Shown: positions 40,863 through 49,073 of the stretch, in pieces
Numbering within the stretch: position 1 is the stretch's first letter
How the letters are laid out: the number at the start of each line of letters is the position of its first letter
DNA from: DATGKG01 sp963851325
Lineage (GTDB): Bacteria; Desulfobacterota; Binatia; Binatales; Binataceae
NCBI GenBank assembly: GCA_963851325.1
Contig: CAWKOR010000001.1
Span: forward strand, 1,116,001-1,180,000
Direction of reading: 5' to 3'
DNA: 64,000 bases
Translations under genes and position numbers: made by a program
The notes under the pieces: generated by a model
What the model saw: the letters and a program-made list of their open reading frames with translations, nothing else
Told to the model about the DNA's origin: nothing
Databases searched by the model: none

Positions 40863-41984
40863 ATGGCAAACACTGCGCCGCATGATCCGCCGTTTCGCGC
40901 CGAACATATCGGTAGCCTGCTACGCCCACCCGAGCTGCTAAAGGCGCGCGCCGATAACGAGGCTGGCCGTCTTTCCGCCGCAGAACTGCGCAAGGTGGAG
41001 GACGAGCACATTCGCAAAGCGGTCGCGTTTCAAGAAGAGGTCGGGCTGCAATCGATCACCGACGGCGAGTATCGGCGCGGAGTTTTCTATACCGACTTCG
41101 CATGCCGCGGACTCAAGGGCGCCGAGGTCTACTATGAATCGGAACGGATGTTCTTCGTCGACGACAAGGGCAACAAGATCGCCGTCCCGCTATTGAAGAT
41201 CAAAGGCCGTCTACAGTGGACCGCCCCGATTCATGCCGACGAATTCAAATTCACGCAGTCGCTGACCAGGCACACAGTAAAGATGACCCTGCCCTCTCCT
41301 ACCAGCATCTACTCGGTCGATGGGCACAACGTCAGCAAGGAAGCCTATCCCGATCGCAACCTGCTTCGCGCCGATCTGGTTGATGCCTACCAGAAGGAGT
41401 TGCCGGCGCTGGCCGCTGCAGGATGCCGTTACGTTCAGCTCGACGAGGTTCCGATTGCTATCTATTGCGATCCGAAGCGGCGCGCTGAGATAAGCGCGAG
41501 CGGGACCAATGCCGACGAGATCCTTTACAACGTCTTTCCTAACCTCATCAACGACGCGCTCGCTAACCATCCGAAATCTATCCATGTCGCAATGCATCTT
41601 TGCCGCGGCAACAACCAGAGCGGATGGCTTACCGAGGGCGGCTACGATCCGGTCGCGGACATGCTGTTCAACCGCATTAATGTCGATTCCTACATGATGG
41701 AGTACGACACCGCGCGTGCCGGAACCTTCGCGCCGCTGCGATTCGTACCAAAGAACAAATCGGTGGTACTGGGAATCGTTTCGAGTAAGCTTCCACACCT
41801 CGAATCCAAAGACGACCTCAAACGACGCATTGATGAGGCGTCGAAGTACATCGATCTGGACCAGTTGGGAATCAGCCCGCAGTGCGGTTTTGCGAGCACT
41901 GCGCCGGGCAACAAACTCACTCCGGATGAGCAACGCGCGAAGCTACGTCGCGTCGTCGAAGTCGCGCAGGAGGTCTGGGGCTAG
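40863..41984 (+). CDS. Cobalamin-independent methionine synthase-like (MetE C-terminal/YxjG) protein
   Basis: 373 residues of the MetE C-terminal-domain/UROD superfamily. Zinc ligands: H-L-C in VAMHLCRGNNQSGW and the cysteine in ISPQCGFAST; PSPTSIYS and VQLDEVPIAIY are conserved. AGGAG seven bases upstream fixes the ATG at 40863. Stand-alone MetE C-terminal proteins include methionine synthases and the alkyl-CoM transferases such as epoxyalkane:CoM transferase, so the methyl/alkyl acceptor is uncertain. It begins a plus-strand run with a ring-hydroxylating dioxygenase (beta at +17 bases) that argues for a catabolic rather than methionine role. Confidence 0.82.
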   Translation: MANTAPHDPPFRAEHIGSLLRPPELLKARADNEAGRLSAAELRKVEDEHIRKAVAFQEEVGLQSITDGEYRRGVFYTDFACRGLKGAEVYYESERMFFVDDKGNKIAVPLLKIKGRLQWTAPIHADEFKFTQSLTRHTVKMTLPSPTSIYSVDGHNVSKEAYPDRNLLRADLVDAYQKELPALAAAGCRYVQLDEVPIAIYCDPKRRAEISASGTNADEILYNVFPNLINDALANHPKSIHVAMHLCRGNNQSGWLTEGGYDPVADMLFNRINVDSYMMEYDTARAGTFAPLRFVPKNKSVVLGIVSSKLPHLESKDDLKRRIDEASKYIDLDQLGISPQCGFASTAPGNKLTPDEQRAKLRRVVEVAQEVWG

Positions 41985-42001
41985 GCCGGCGTGGTGGAGC
42001 T

Positions 42002-42472
42002 ATGAGCATCGATCGCAACGCTGTCGAGAGTTTCCTTTACCGCGAGGCGCGCCTCATGGATGCCCATGCCTACGACGAATGGCTGGCTATGTGGGATGAA
42101 GATGCGACCTACTGGGTGCCATGCAATGCCGACGATATCGATCCCGCGCAAAATGTTTCGGTGATTTACGATCGCCGCGGACAATTGCGCGGCCGCATCC
42201 AGCGGCTCAAGGAAACCTCATGGCTGCGCGAGCAGGCGCCGCGTTTGAAGCGCCTGGTATCGAACATTGAAATCGAGGCCGCGACCGATAGCGAGATAGT
42301 AGTGAATTCGGCCTTCATCCTCGCTGAGCTGCATCATCACAATCAATACCTGTGGGCCGGCAGCACGACTCATCGGCTGATTCCGAATGGCGACGGCTTC
42401 AAGATCAAATCCAAGAAGGTGTTGCTACTCAACAACAACGAGCCGCTGCCCAACTTGTTGTTCCTTATCTAG
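42002..42472 (+). CDS. Aromatic-ring-hydroxylating dioxygenase, beta subunit
   Basis: 156-residue small subunit (SnoaL/NTF2-like fold) of a Rieske ring-hydroxylating dioxygenase. Typical sequence: FLYREARLMDAHAYDEWLAM, TYWVPCN, ISVIYD-like NVSVIYDRRGQL, TSWLREQAPRLKRLVSNIEI, and KKVLLLNNNEPLPNLLFLI at the end. It supports the alpha subunit structurally. The alpha subunit is not next to it but four genes on (43517), separated by a small gene and a dehydrogenase. GGTGGAG precedes the ATG. Confidence 0.9.
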   Translation: MSIDRNAVESFLYREARLMDAHAYDEWLAMWDEDATYWVPCNADDIDPAQNVSVIYDRRGQLRGRIQRLKETSWLREQAPRLKRLVSNIEIEAATDSEIVVNSAFILAELHHHNQYLWAGSTTHRLIPNGDGFKIKSKKVLLLNNNEPLPNLLFLI

Positions 42473-42490
42473 CGGTCTGGAGGTAAGCCG

Positions 42491-42691
42491 GTGACTCTCA
42501 ACAACGAATTTGCCTCGGTTGAGATCGAGCGCGATGACAATGGCAATGGTCCACGCCTCCTGGTTCGCGACGCGCGCAGCGGCAAGACCATTCTGCTCGA
42601 TCCGCTCGAATTGGCGTCCCTCGCATGGGTGCGCCACGAGGAGCTGGCGCCATTTCTCGATCCTGCACGACTCGACCCGCGCACCAGATGA
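42491..42691 (+). CDS. Small protein of unknown function within the dioxygenase operon
   Basis: 66 residues from a GTG at 42491 with GGAGG seven bases upstream, a strong ribosome site. Acidic, beta-like start (ASVEIERDDNGNGPRLLV), then GKTILLDPLELASLAW and a C-terminal helix. Its stop overlaps the start of the dehydrogenase gene (ATGA), so it is translated with it. I do not recognise a family. Position suggests an accessory role, for example subunit assembly, but nothing in the sequence proves it. Confidence 0.75.
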   Translation: MTLNNEFASVEIERDDNGNGPRLLVRDARSGKTILLDPLELASLAWVRHEELAPFLDPARLDPRTR

Positions 42692-43494
42692 CAAAGGTTG
42701 GCTTCATAGGACTGGGCGAACAGGGCAAGCCGATGGCCCTCAACCTTGCCCAGGCGACCGATTTCGAGCTGATAGTCTATGACCTTCGCGACGAACCGGT
42801 TGAAGAACTTGTCGCATCAGGTGCGCGGAGAGCTAGCTCCCCACGCGAGGTGGCGGCAGATAGCGACATCATCGAAGTAGTTGTCGTTGACGATGTACAG
42901 GTCGAAACTGTCATTTTCGGCGACGATGGGATCATCGCGGGTGCGCGGCCGGGCAGTATCCTCGCGATTCATAGCACGATCAGACCTTCGACCGTGCGCA
43001 AGGTCGCGGCCGCATCCGCATCGCGAGCTATCGGCGTGATCGATGCGCCCGTAAGTGGCGGTGCACGCGGCGCTCAGTCTCAAAGCATGTGCTACATGGT
43101 TGGGGGCAACAATGATCTGGTAGCGAAGTGTCGACCCACCTTTGAAACCTCCGGCAAGAGCATCTTCCACTTGGGCCCGCTCGGCTCGGGGATGATCACC
43201 AAGCTCGCGCACCAGGTGATCATCTGCCTCAATGTTCTCGCTGCCGGCGAAGGGATGCTGCTGGCGAAGAAGGCGGGACTCGACATGGCGATGATGCAAG
43301 AAGTGGTACGGGCAGGAGGCGCGTCGAGCCGGGTCGCCGACAACTGGGTGAAACACAGACCGTCGTCGAGCGCGGGAAAGCTATGGCGCAAGGACCTGAT
43401 GCTCGCACTCGAGTGCGCCGACGAGCTAGGCCTCGATTTGCAAGGCGCATCGGCAGCGCAACAATTGATCGAAAAGGTGCTAGTTAACGATTAG
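42688..43494 (+). CDS. NAD(P)-dependent beta-hydroxyacid dehydrogenase (HIBADH family)
   Basis: 268 residues. Rossmann start VGFIGLGEQGKPMALNLAQ, the HIBADH signature IDAPVSGGARGAQ, and the catalytic lysine in GSGMITKLAHQVI (the usual N after K-x-x is H here). The C-terminal helical domain is present in full. It would oxidise or reduce a beta-hydroxy acid; which one is unknown. The start overlaps the small upstream gene, and the Rieske alpha subunit gene follows after 22 bases, so it belongs to the dioxygenase operon. The frame extends to 42625 but the ATG at 42688 is coupled. Confidence 0.88.
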   Translation: MTKVGFIGLGEQGKPMALNLAQATDFELIVYDLRDEPVEELVASGARRASSPREVAADSDIIEVVVVDDVQVETVIFGDDGIIAGARPGSILAIHSTIRPSTVRKVAAASASRAIGVIDAPVSGGARGAQSQSMCYMVGGNNDLVAKCRPTFETSGKSIFHLGPLGSGMITKLAHQVIICLNVLAAGEGMLLAKKAGLDMAMMQEVVRAGGASSRVADNWVKHRPSSSAGKLWRKDLMLALECADELGLDLQGASAAQQLIEKVLVND

Positions 43495-43516
43495 CACTTT
43501 CGGGAGGTCCCACCTC

Positions 43517-44788
43517 ATGGCGACGATGCTGACCTCGACGCCGAACTACGGCGAACTCATCCAGAGCGATCGCATCAGCGGTCGCGTCTACTACGATCCC
43601 GCGATCTTCCGCGAGGAGCTCGAAAAAATCTGGTACCGCGAATGGATCTATGTCGCGCATGAGAGCGAAGTTCCGCAGCCGGGCGACTACGTTACCCGTC
43701 AAATCGGATTGCAGCCGGTGATCGTTTCGCGCGACGAGGACGGCGAAATCCATCTGCTGCTCAACCGATGCATGCATCGCGGCAACACCGTGTGCCAGAA
43801 CGATCGCGGCAACTCCCACGCGTTTCGATGCGCTTACCATGGCTGGACCTACGACAATCGCGGCGACCTGGTCGGAGTGCCATACGCCGGCGGCTACGAC
43901 GACTCCTTCCGTAAAACCGAATTCGGCCTCGCCAGGGTGCCGCGCGTCGCGAGCCATCGCGGACTCATCTTCGCGAGCCTCAGCGCGACCGGCCCATCGC
44001 TTGACGAACATCTCGGTCCCGCCAGGCGCCTGATCGATCAGTTCGTCGACCTCGCGCCCGACGGCGAAGTCATCGTGCGGTCCGGCGTGCTCAGGCATTC
44101 ATACAAGGGCAACTGGAAGATGGCGCTGGAGAATTCCGTCGACGGCTACCATCCCAACATTTTGCATCACGCAGCGATGGTGATGATGACCAGGGGCCGC
44201 ACCGATATGGAATCGGTGTTCGGCGAACGCAGCGATGCGCTCGCGCGCGACCTCGGCAACGGCGCCGCGCAGCTCGACCTCAACCCCGTGCATACTCGCA
44301 ACGGTGGACGCGTCGTCGCACCCGCGTGGAGCAAGGAAGCGGACGCGCAGTATCGCGCATCGATGGAACAGCACTATGGCGCGCCGAGCGCCGAGAAGAT
44401 TCTTGCCGAGGGGCCGCCGCACTTTTGCATTTTCCCGAACATCATTTTCATTCTTAATCAGTTCCGCGTGATTCAACCGCTAAGTGTCGATGAGACTGTC
44501 ATTTCGTACTTTCCCACGCTGCTCAAAGGCGCGCCTGAGGAGATCAATCGCCGCAGGCTCACCGAGACCTACATGATCCATGGGCCCGCCGGCCGCGTCG
44601 CGCCCGACGACATTGAGGCCTACGAGCGCAACCAAGCGGGCTTCGAGGCGCGTGTCAACGAATGGCTGGTGCTGCGGCGCGGGATGCATCGCGAGGTGCG
44701 TGAGAATGGCGGCGTCGCCGGCCACGAAACCGACGAGACTACCCAACGCGGCATCTGGCGGCACTATCGCGAAGTGATGTCGCGGTAA
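43517..44788 (+). CDS. Aromatic-ring-hydroxylating dioxygenase, alpha subunit (Rieske)
   Basis: 423-residue catalytic subunit. Rieske [2Fe-2S] ligands: C-M-H in LLNRCMHRGNTVCQND and C-x-x-H in FRCAYHGWTYDNRGDLVG. The mononuclear iron site is ENSVDGYHPNILHHA. The C-terminal catalytic domain is complete. The usual reaction is insertion of O2 into an aromatic ring as a cis-diol; substrate unknown. No ferredoxin or reductase gene is in the window, so electrons must come from elsewhere. GGGAGG lies 10 bases before the ATG. tRNA-Cys is convergent downstream. Confidence 0.94.
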   Translation: MATMLTSTPNYGELIQSDRISGRVYYDPAIFREELEKIWYREWIYVAHESEVPQPGDYVTRQIGLQPVIVSRDEDGEIHLLLNRCMHRGNTVCQNDRGNSHAFRCAYHGWTYDNRGDLVGVPYAGGYDDSFRKTEFGLARVPRVASHRGLIFASLSATGPSLDEHLGPARRLIDQFVDLAPDGEVIVRSGVLRHSYKGNWKMALENSVDGYHPNILHHAAMVMMTRGRTDMESVFGERSDALARDLGNGAAQLDLNPVHTRNGGRVVAPAWSKEADAQYRASMEQHYGAPSAEKILAEGPPHFCIFPNIIFILNQFRVIQPLSVDETVISYFPTLLKGAPEEINRRRLTETYMIHGPAGRVAPDDIEAYERNQAGFEARVNEWLVLRRGMHREVRENGGVAGHETDETTQRGIWRHYREVMSR

Positions 44789-44809
44789 GCATTTACGCGG
44801 GGGAGAAAA

Positions 44810-44884
44810 TGGAGGCGGCGATCGGATTCGAACCGATGCATCGAGGTTTTGCAGACCTCTCCCTTACCACTTGGGTACGCCGCC
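44810..44884 (-). tRNA. tRNA-Cys (anticodon GCA)
   Basis: Read on the minus strand: acceptor GGCGGCG pairs with CGCCGCC, discriminator T, encoded CCA end; anticodon arm GAGGT-CTGCAAA-ACCTC with GCA; T arm ends GGTTCGAATCC. 75 nt including CCA. The D arm is CCCAAGTGGTAAGGG. No other tRNA gene was found in the window. Distance to the flanking genes is 21 and 135 bases. Confidence 0.97.
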
Positions 44885-45019
44885 GGAAGCAGAAAAACCG
44901 CGTTCGATGAACCTATCACGCTCTCTGAGGGCCGGGCAAATTAGCCGCGCCCGATGCGCCACTGAGCGCCACACTTCGAGACGGGTCGCTCGAACTGCGG
45001 GCGCCGCAGATGACGAAAG

Positions 45020-45895
45020 TCAGGCGGCCTCGCGGCTGCGCAGTAAGCGCTTGAGCCGCGCCAGCATCTCATGCGCGCGAAACGGCTTGGTGATGTAGTC
45101 GTCGGCACCGAGATCGAACCCGCGGACGATCTCGCTCTCGCTCTGCGCGGCAGTCAGCATGACGATCGGGATGGCACGCGTGGCCGGGTCCGCACGCAAG
45201 GCTGCCAGGACCTGGTATCCATCCAGGTCGGGCATTCCTACGTCGAGCAGCAGCGCGTCGGGTTTTATTTCCTTGGTCAGCTCCAACGCGTCCTTGCCAT
45301 TGTGCGCGACGCGGCAATTGATCTTCCAGGTGCGCAGGATCGATTGCACCATCATGATAGTGGTGCGGTCGTCATCGGCGACGATGATAGTCGGTTCGGT
45401 GCGCGCGGCGGCGCGCCCCGGCTGCTCGACCACGATCGAAGCGGCGTTGCGCAACACCATGAACGAGCGCAGGTAGAAATCCTCGTGCGTCCACGGCCTG
45501 ATGATGAATTCGTGCGCCGCGCTGGCAAGCGAGAAGGCGTGGCCCAATACTTCATCGCGCTCTCCGATGATCACGCTCGGCTTGCGACTTAAAGCGAGCA
45601 GATCGACCGCTCCCCCGGCTACCTTCGAGACCTCGGAGGACAGATTCACCACGCAGGCATCGAACGGCGTCAGCGTGGTGAGGCTGGGATGACGCGGATC
45701 GTCGGCAATCGAATGCATCCGCGCACTGGCAAAATCGATCGCGCTACGGAGGGCCTGGGTCTCTTCCGCATCGAAGCCGAGCAGCGCGAAGCGTTTTCCT
45801 TTGAGCGTTTCGACCAGATTGTCCCGCGCCATCAGAAATGGACTCAGGACCTGCGCCGGATTAGCAACCACTAAAGATTTCGCGGCGAGCGCCAT
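45020..45895 (-). CDS. Response regulator with N-terminal pseudo-receiver and C-terminal receiver domain
   Basis: 291 residues. The C-terminal receiver (about 167-290) is complete: acidic pocket VADDDRT, phospho-acceptor LLLDVGMPDLDGY (near 216), T in VMLTAAQS and K in YITKPF. The N-terminal part (about 33-150) has the same fold pattern but no acceptor Asp (FDACVVNLSS) and IIRPWT instead of K-P, so it is a degenerate receiver. No DNA-binding output domain follows. It starts 19 bases after the phosphorelay protein at 45915 on the same strand. The ATG at 45895 is used; the longer frame to 46087 overlaps that gene. Confidence 0.85.
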   Translation of the reverse strand: MALAAKSLVVANPAQVLSPFLMARDNLVETLKGKRFALLGFDAEETQALRSAIDFASARMHSIADDPRHPSLTTLTPFDACVVNLSSEVSKVAGGAVDLLALSRKPSVIIGERDEVLGHAFSLASAAHEFIIRPWTHEDFYLRSFMVLRNAASIVVEQPGRAAARTEPTIIVADDDRTTIMMVQSILRTWKINCRVAHNGKDALELTKEIKPDALLLDVGMPDLDGYQVLAALRADPATRAIPIVMLTAAQSESEIVRGFDLGADDYITKPFRAHEMLARLKRLLRSREAA

Positions 45896-45914
45896 TGGTC
45901 GGGTTCCTCCATCG

Positions 45915-47363
45915 TCACGCAATTGGTGGTGGGTTTTTTTCGGCCGCTTCCAGCGCGCCGCGTACTCTGTCCGCCTCGGCCTCCAGATCGCGCAGCGCTT
46001 CACTCGCATCGCCAATCGGCTGTTGCATGCCGATCTGTTCCATCTTGCGGCACAGTGCGGCGAGGCGCGCGGCTCCGAAATGGCCACAACTTCCCTTCAA
46101 TGCATGCGCGATGCGCTTGAGCTCGGGGCCGTCGCCGCCTTTGACCGCCGACTTGATGGCGGCTATCCGCTCGATGAGGTCGGCGAGGAACAGCTCGATG
46201 ATTTTCGTCATGAAGCCTTCGTCACCGGCGTCCATCGAGCGTAGTGTCTCGAGCGCCACCGCATCCACCGCATCGCCAGGGTCTTCCGGCGTCGCGCCGT
46301 TTGATGCTCCGCCGGTGGGTTGAGATAGCGGAGCGGCCGGCGCCTGCCCGGTGTTTGCCGCAGGCGAGTGGGAGGACGCGGCGGGCGACGACTGGGCAGA
46401 GGTAGTCGCGCCCGCCGCATCGGGCAGAATCCATTTCTCCAGGGTCTCGGCAAGGTTCTGGGACAGCACCGGTTTGCTCATGTAGTCACTCATGCCCGAG
46501 GCCAGACATTTTTCGCGATCTCCGTCCATCGCATTGGCGGTCACCGCGATGATGGGTGTGCTCTTGAAGCGCCCACCGCTTTTTCGGATCTGGCGAGTCG
46601 CCTCATAGCCGTCGAGTTCCGGCATCTGGCAGTCCATCAGCACAATGTCGTAAGGGCTCCGCGTCAATGCCGCGACCGCCTCGGCCCCGTTCCACACGGC
46701 GTCGGCGGTGTAGCCGAGGCGCCCCAACATCCGCAGCATCACCTGTTGATTCATCGGATGATCTTCGGCCACCAGGATACGAATCAGCTTGGCGGTATCA
46801 GGTGGCACTCGAGTGGTGAAGTTCGCGCCGCCTCGAAGCAGTGCCTGGCGATTTCCGCCGGTGGGGGTTTTCGAAAGCATGTCCTCGGCTCCTCGGACTG
46901 CGACGCCCTCACAATGGGCGAGAGCGCTCGCGCCATTGCCTGAGCTGTGGTCGACGCCCCCTGAATCGTCTCCATTCAGCTCGATGCGGTGCCGTTGTTG
47001 CCCAGTGTGTTGCAATGCGAGATAGGCGGAAAAATCGGCGATCGCGTCCGCGATCGAGGCGAGCGCGCGGGCGCCTTCGGCGACGGTTTCGGCAAACTCC
47101 TTATGCGCGTCACTGGGACTCGCATCGAGCATCATCTGAGTGACGCCGACCATCGAATTCAACGGGGTCCGCATGTCGTGGCTCAAATTGGCCAGGAACT
47201 TCGAGCAAATCGACGTCCCCTCACAGAAAGGATAGGCCTTCTCCGATGTGGCGATCGGGAGTTGCAACTTCGCTTTGGCCGGTACCGGCGAGAACGCTCC
47301 ATTTGCATGACCGTTCAATACCGTGAGTGTGTCAGCGCGACGCGGTGTTTCAACTTGAGACAT
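45915..47363 (-). CDS. HisKA-receiver-Hpt phosphorelay protein lacking an ATPase domain
   Basis: 482 residues from the ATG at 47363. H-box SKFLANLSHDMRTPLNSMVG (His62) of a HisKA dimerisation domain (to about 115), then a low-complexity linker (about 116-190), a receiver domain (about 195-310: LVAEDHPMNQQ, VLMDCQMPELDGYEATRQI with Asp244, SKPV), a Ser/Pro/Ala-rich linker and an Hpt domain (IAHALKGSCGHFG, His420). The HATPase_c module that belongs between HisKA and receiver (N, G1, G2 boxes) is absent; only about 80 residues are available there. The protein therefore cannot phosphorylate itself in the usual way and may work as a relay with another kinase. The paired regulator follows. Confidence 0.88.
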   Translation of the reverse strand: MSQVETPRRADTLTVLNGHANGAFSPVPAKAKLQLPIATSEKAYPFCEGTSICSKFLANLSHDMRTPLNSMVGVTQMMLDASPSDAHKEFAETVAEGARALASIADAIADFSAYLALQHTGQQRHRIELNGDDSGGVDHSSGNGASALAHCEGVAVRGAEDMLSKTPTGGNRQALLRGGANFTTRVPPDTAKLIRILVAEDHPMNQQVMLRMLGRLGYTADAVWNGAEAVAALTRSPYDIVLMDCQMPELDGYEATRQIRKSGGRFKSTPIIAVTANAMDGDREKCLASGMSDYMSKPVLSQNLAETLEKWILPDAAGATTSAQSSPAASSHSPAANTGQAPAAPLSQPTGGASNGATPEDPGDAVDAVALETLRSMDAGDEGFMTKIIELFLADLIERIAAIKSAVKGGDGPELKRIAHALKGSCGHFGAARLAALCRKMEQIGMQQPIGDASEALRDLEAEADRVRGALEAAEKNPPPIA

Positions 47364-47640
47364 ATGCAACGCAAGCCTGCCTCGAGGTGCGAGGTCCTAT
47401 CGGAATACAAGGAGTGTGCCGCGTCGTCGCGACCAGCGATGCGGCTCAGTGCGGTTCGCTAAACTCATCATTGGCGAGCAACCGATGTCCTCGCTTGCCT
47501 GTTACTCGAAGCTCGCTTTCATGGATTGAGACCTGCACCCGTAGCCGCGCGCTCAAATCAGGACACCTCCGCCATCCTGATGTCACCCCTTTTCACCCGC
47601 GCGTTCCGCTTGCCATCGGCATCCACAACTCGCTAGACCG

Positions 47641-48462
47641 ATGCTTATGTCGCAAGATCAATCCCTCGAACCATCCCCGGCCGCACCAGCAACGACCTAC
47701 GACTGGAAGGCCATCATCGATGATCTCAACTCGCTGCTGCGGCTGCGCACGACGCCCATCGGCATGAAGATGTTCGCCACCGTCGAGGAGATGGAAGCGA
47801 TCCCCAAGATTCGCAGGCCCAAGTCGATTCACACCACCGATCAGATCGTCGCGCAGGCGGCGCGGCTCGGATGGACGGTCGGCATCACGATGAAGGACCT
47901 GGTCGGCGCGCAATGCGGCGCAGTCATCGGGTTGCATCCGCGCGACGAGGACTGGCTTTCGGGTAAAGCGATGGCGGGCGTATGGTACTCGACGCTGAAG
48001 GATTCCTCGGCGCATCAGCATGCGATGGATACGGCGCCCCATGGACGCTATCTGGCGATGGCGGTGTCGCCGCTTGCGGCCGGGCGCCTCAATCCTCCCG
48101 ACATATGCCTCATCTATGGCACGCCGGGTCAGATGATCATCTTCATCAATGGGTTACAGTGGGCGGGCTACAAGAAGTTTCAATGGGGCGTCGTCGGGGA
48201 GTCGGCCTGTGCCGATTCATGGGGCCGCGCGCTCAAGACCGGTGAGCCGAGTCTCTCGATCCCGTGCTATGCGGAACGGCGCTACGGCGGTGTGCTGGAT
48301 GAGGAGATGCTGATGGCAATTCCGCCGCATTTCCTGCCCAAGACCATCGAAGGGATGAAGCGGTTGGCCTCCAACGGGTTGCGCTATCCGATCCCGCAGT
48401 ACGGCATCCAGTCCGATGCGCGGGCGGGGTTGTCGGTCAGCTACGGCTCGCGGGAGAAGTGA
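47641..48462 (+). CDS. DUF169 family protein
   Basis: 273 residues. The DUF169 pattern runs through it: LRLRTTPIGMKMFATVEEME, QIVAQAARLGWTVGITMKDL, RYLAMAVSPLAAG, PDICLIYGTPGQMIIFINGL, and SIPCYAERRYGGVLDEEML with a conserved Cys. Function unknown; the family is often found in methanogens and in bacteria with methylated-compound pathways. Two starts (47641, 47647) differ by two residues. It is divergent from the HisKA-Hpt gene (about 277 bases between, nothing else recognisable) and single. Confidence 0.85.
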   Translation: MLMSQDQSLEPSPAAPATTYDWKAIIDDLNSLLRLRTTPIGMKMFATVEEMEAIPKIRRPKSIHTTDQIVAQAARLGWTVGITMKDLVGAQCGAVIGLHPRDEDWLSGKAMAGVWYSTLKDSSAHQHAMDTAPHGRYLAMAVSPLAAGRLNPPDICLIYGTPGQMIIFINGLQWAGYKKFQWGVVGESACADSWGRALKTGEPSLSIPCYAERRYGGVLDEEMLMAIPPHFLPKTIEGMKRLASNGLRYPIPQYGIQSDARAGLSVSYGSREK

Positions 48463-48555
48463 GGTAATCGGCGCGTCATCTTTTGTGCTGGTCGAAGGCG
48501 GGGCGCTCAGATAACGTACACGATCCAACATTGACGAAATAAGTTTTGGGAGAAG

Positions 48556-48987
48556 ATGACGATGCCTACCTACAAAGGCGAATGTTTCTGTGGCGCGGTT
48601 AAAATCGAAGTGTCCGGCGATCCGCAAGCGATGGGCTATTGCCATTGCCGCTCGTGCCGCTCGTGGTCGGGCGGGCCGGTAAATGCATTCTCGCTATGGA
48701 AGCCCGAGGCGGTGAAAGTCACCGCCGGCGCCGACAACCTCGCGACGTTCAAGAAGACCGAGCTCAGCCATCGGCAATACTGCACGAAGTGCGGCGGGCA
48801 TCTGATGACCAATCATCCGCCGCTGGGAATGATCGACGTTTTTGCGGCGACGCTCCCGACGCTCAAGTTCGCTCCCGGCGTCCACGTGAATTACTCCGAG
48901 ACGGTTTTACCGATGCGCGATGGACTGCCCAAGCTGAAGGATTTTCCGAAAGAGTTTGGCGGCTCGGGAGAAGCAGTACCCGAGTAA
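48556..48987 (+). CDS. GFA (glutathione-dependent formaldehyde-activating)/CENP-V family protein
   Basis: 143 residues with the zinc-binding pattern of this family: GECFCGAVKIEV, YCHCRSCRSWSG, and HRQYCTKCGGHLMTN. The name comes from Gfa, which has been questioned as an enzyme of formaldehyde; many relatives have other or unknown roles. GGGAG lies before the two possible starts at 48556 and 48562. A strong hairpin follows the stop (49007-49047), and the gene converges on the sulfatase. Confidence 0.87.
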   Translation: MTMPTYKGECFCGAVKIEVSGDPQAMGYCHCRSCRSWSGGPVNAFSLWKPEAVKVTAGADNLATFKKTELSHRQYCTKCGGHLMTNHPPLGMIDVFAATLPTLKFAPGVHVNYSETVLPMRDGLPKLKDFPKEFGGSGEAVPE

Positions 48988-49006
48988 GACTGCCGCGAAT
49001 GTTCAG

Positions 49007-49047
49007 TGAGGCCTCCTTCGCCCTTTTTTGCAGCGGAGGAGGCCTCA
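49007..49047. terminator. Strong hairpin between convergent genes
   Basis: TGAGGCCTCCTTCGC (49007-49021) pairs with GCGGAGGAGGCCTCA (49033-49047) with one mismatch in 15, around an 11-base loop. It lies between the GFA-type gene and the convergent sulfatase. It is followed by AATTTATT on the plus strand but lacks a long T run, so it is a probable, possibly bidirectional terminator. Confidence 0.65.
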
Positions 49048-49073
49048 ATTTATTGCGCGGTTGACGCTTCGCT

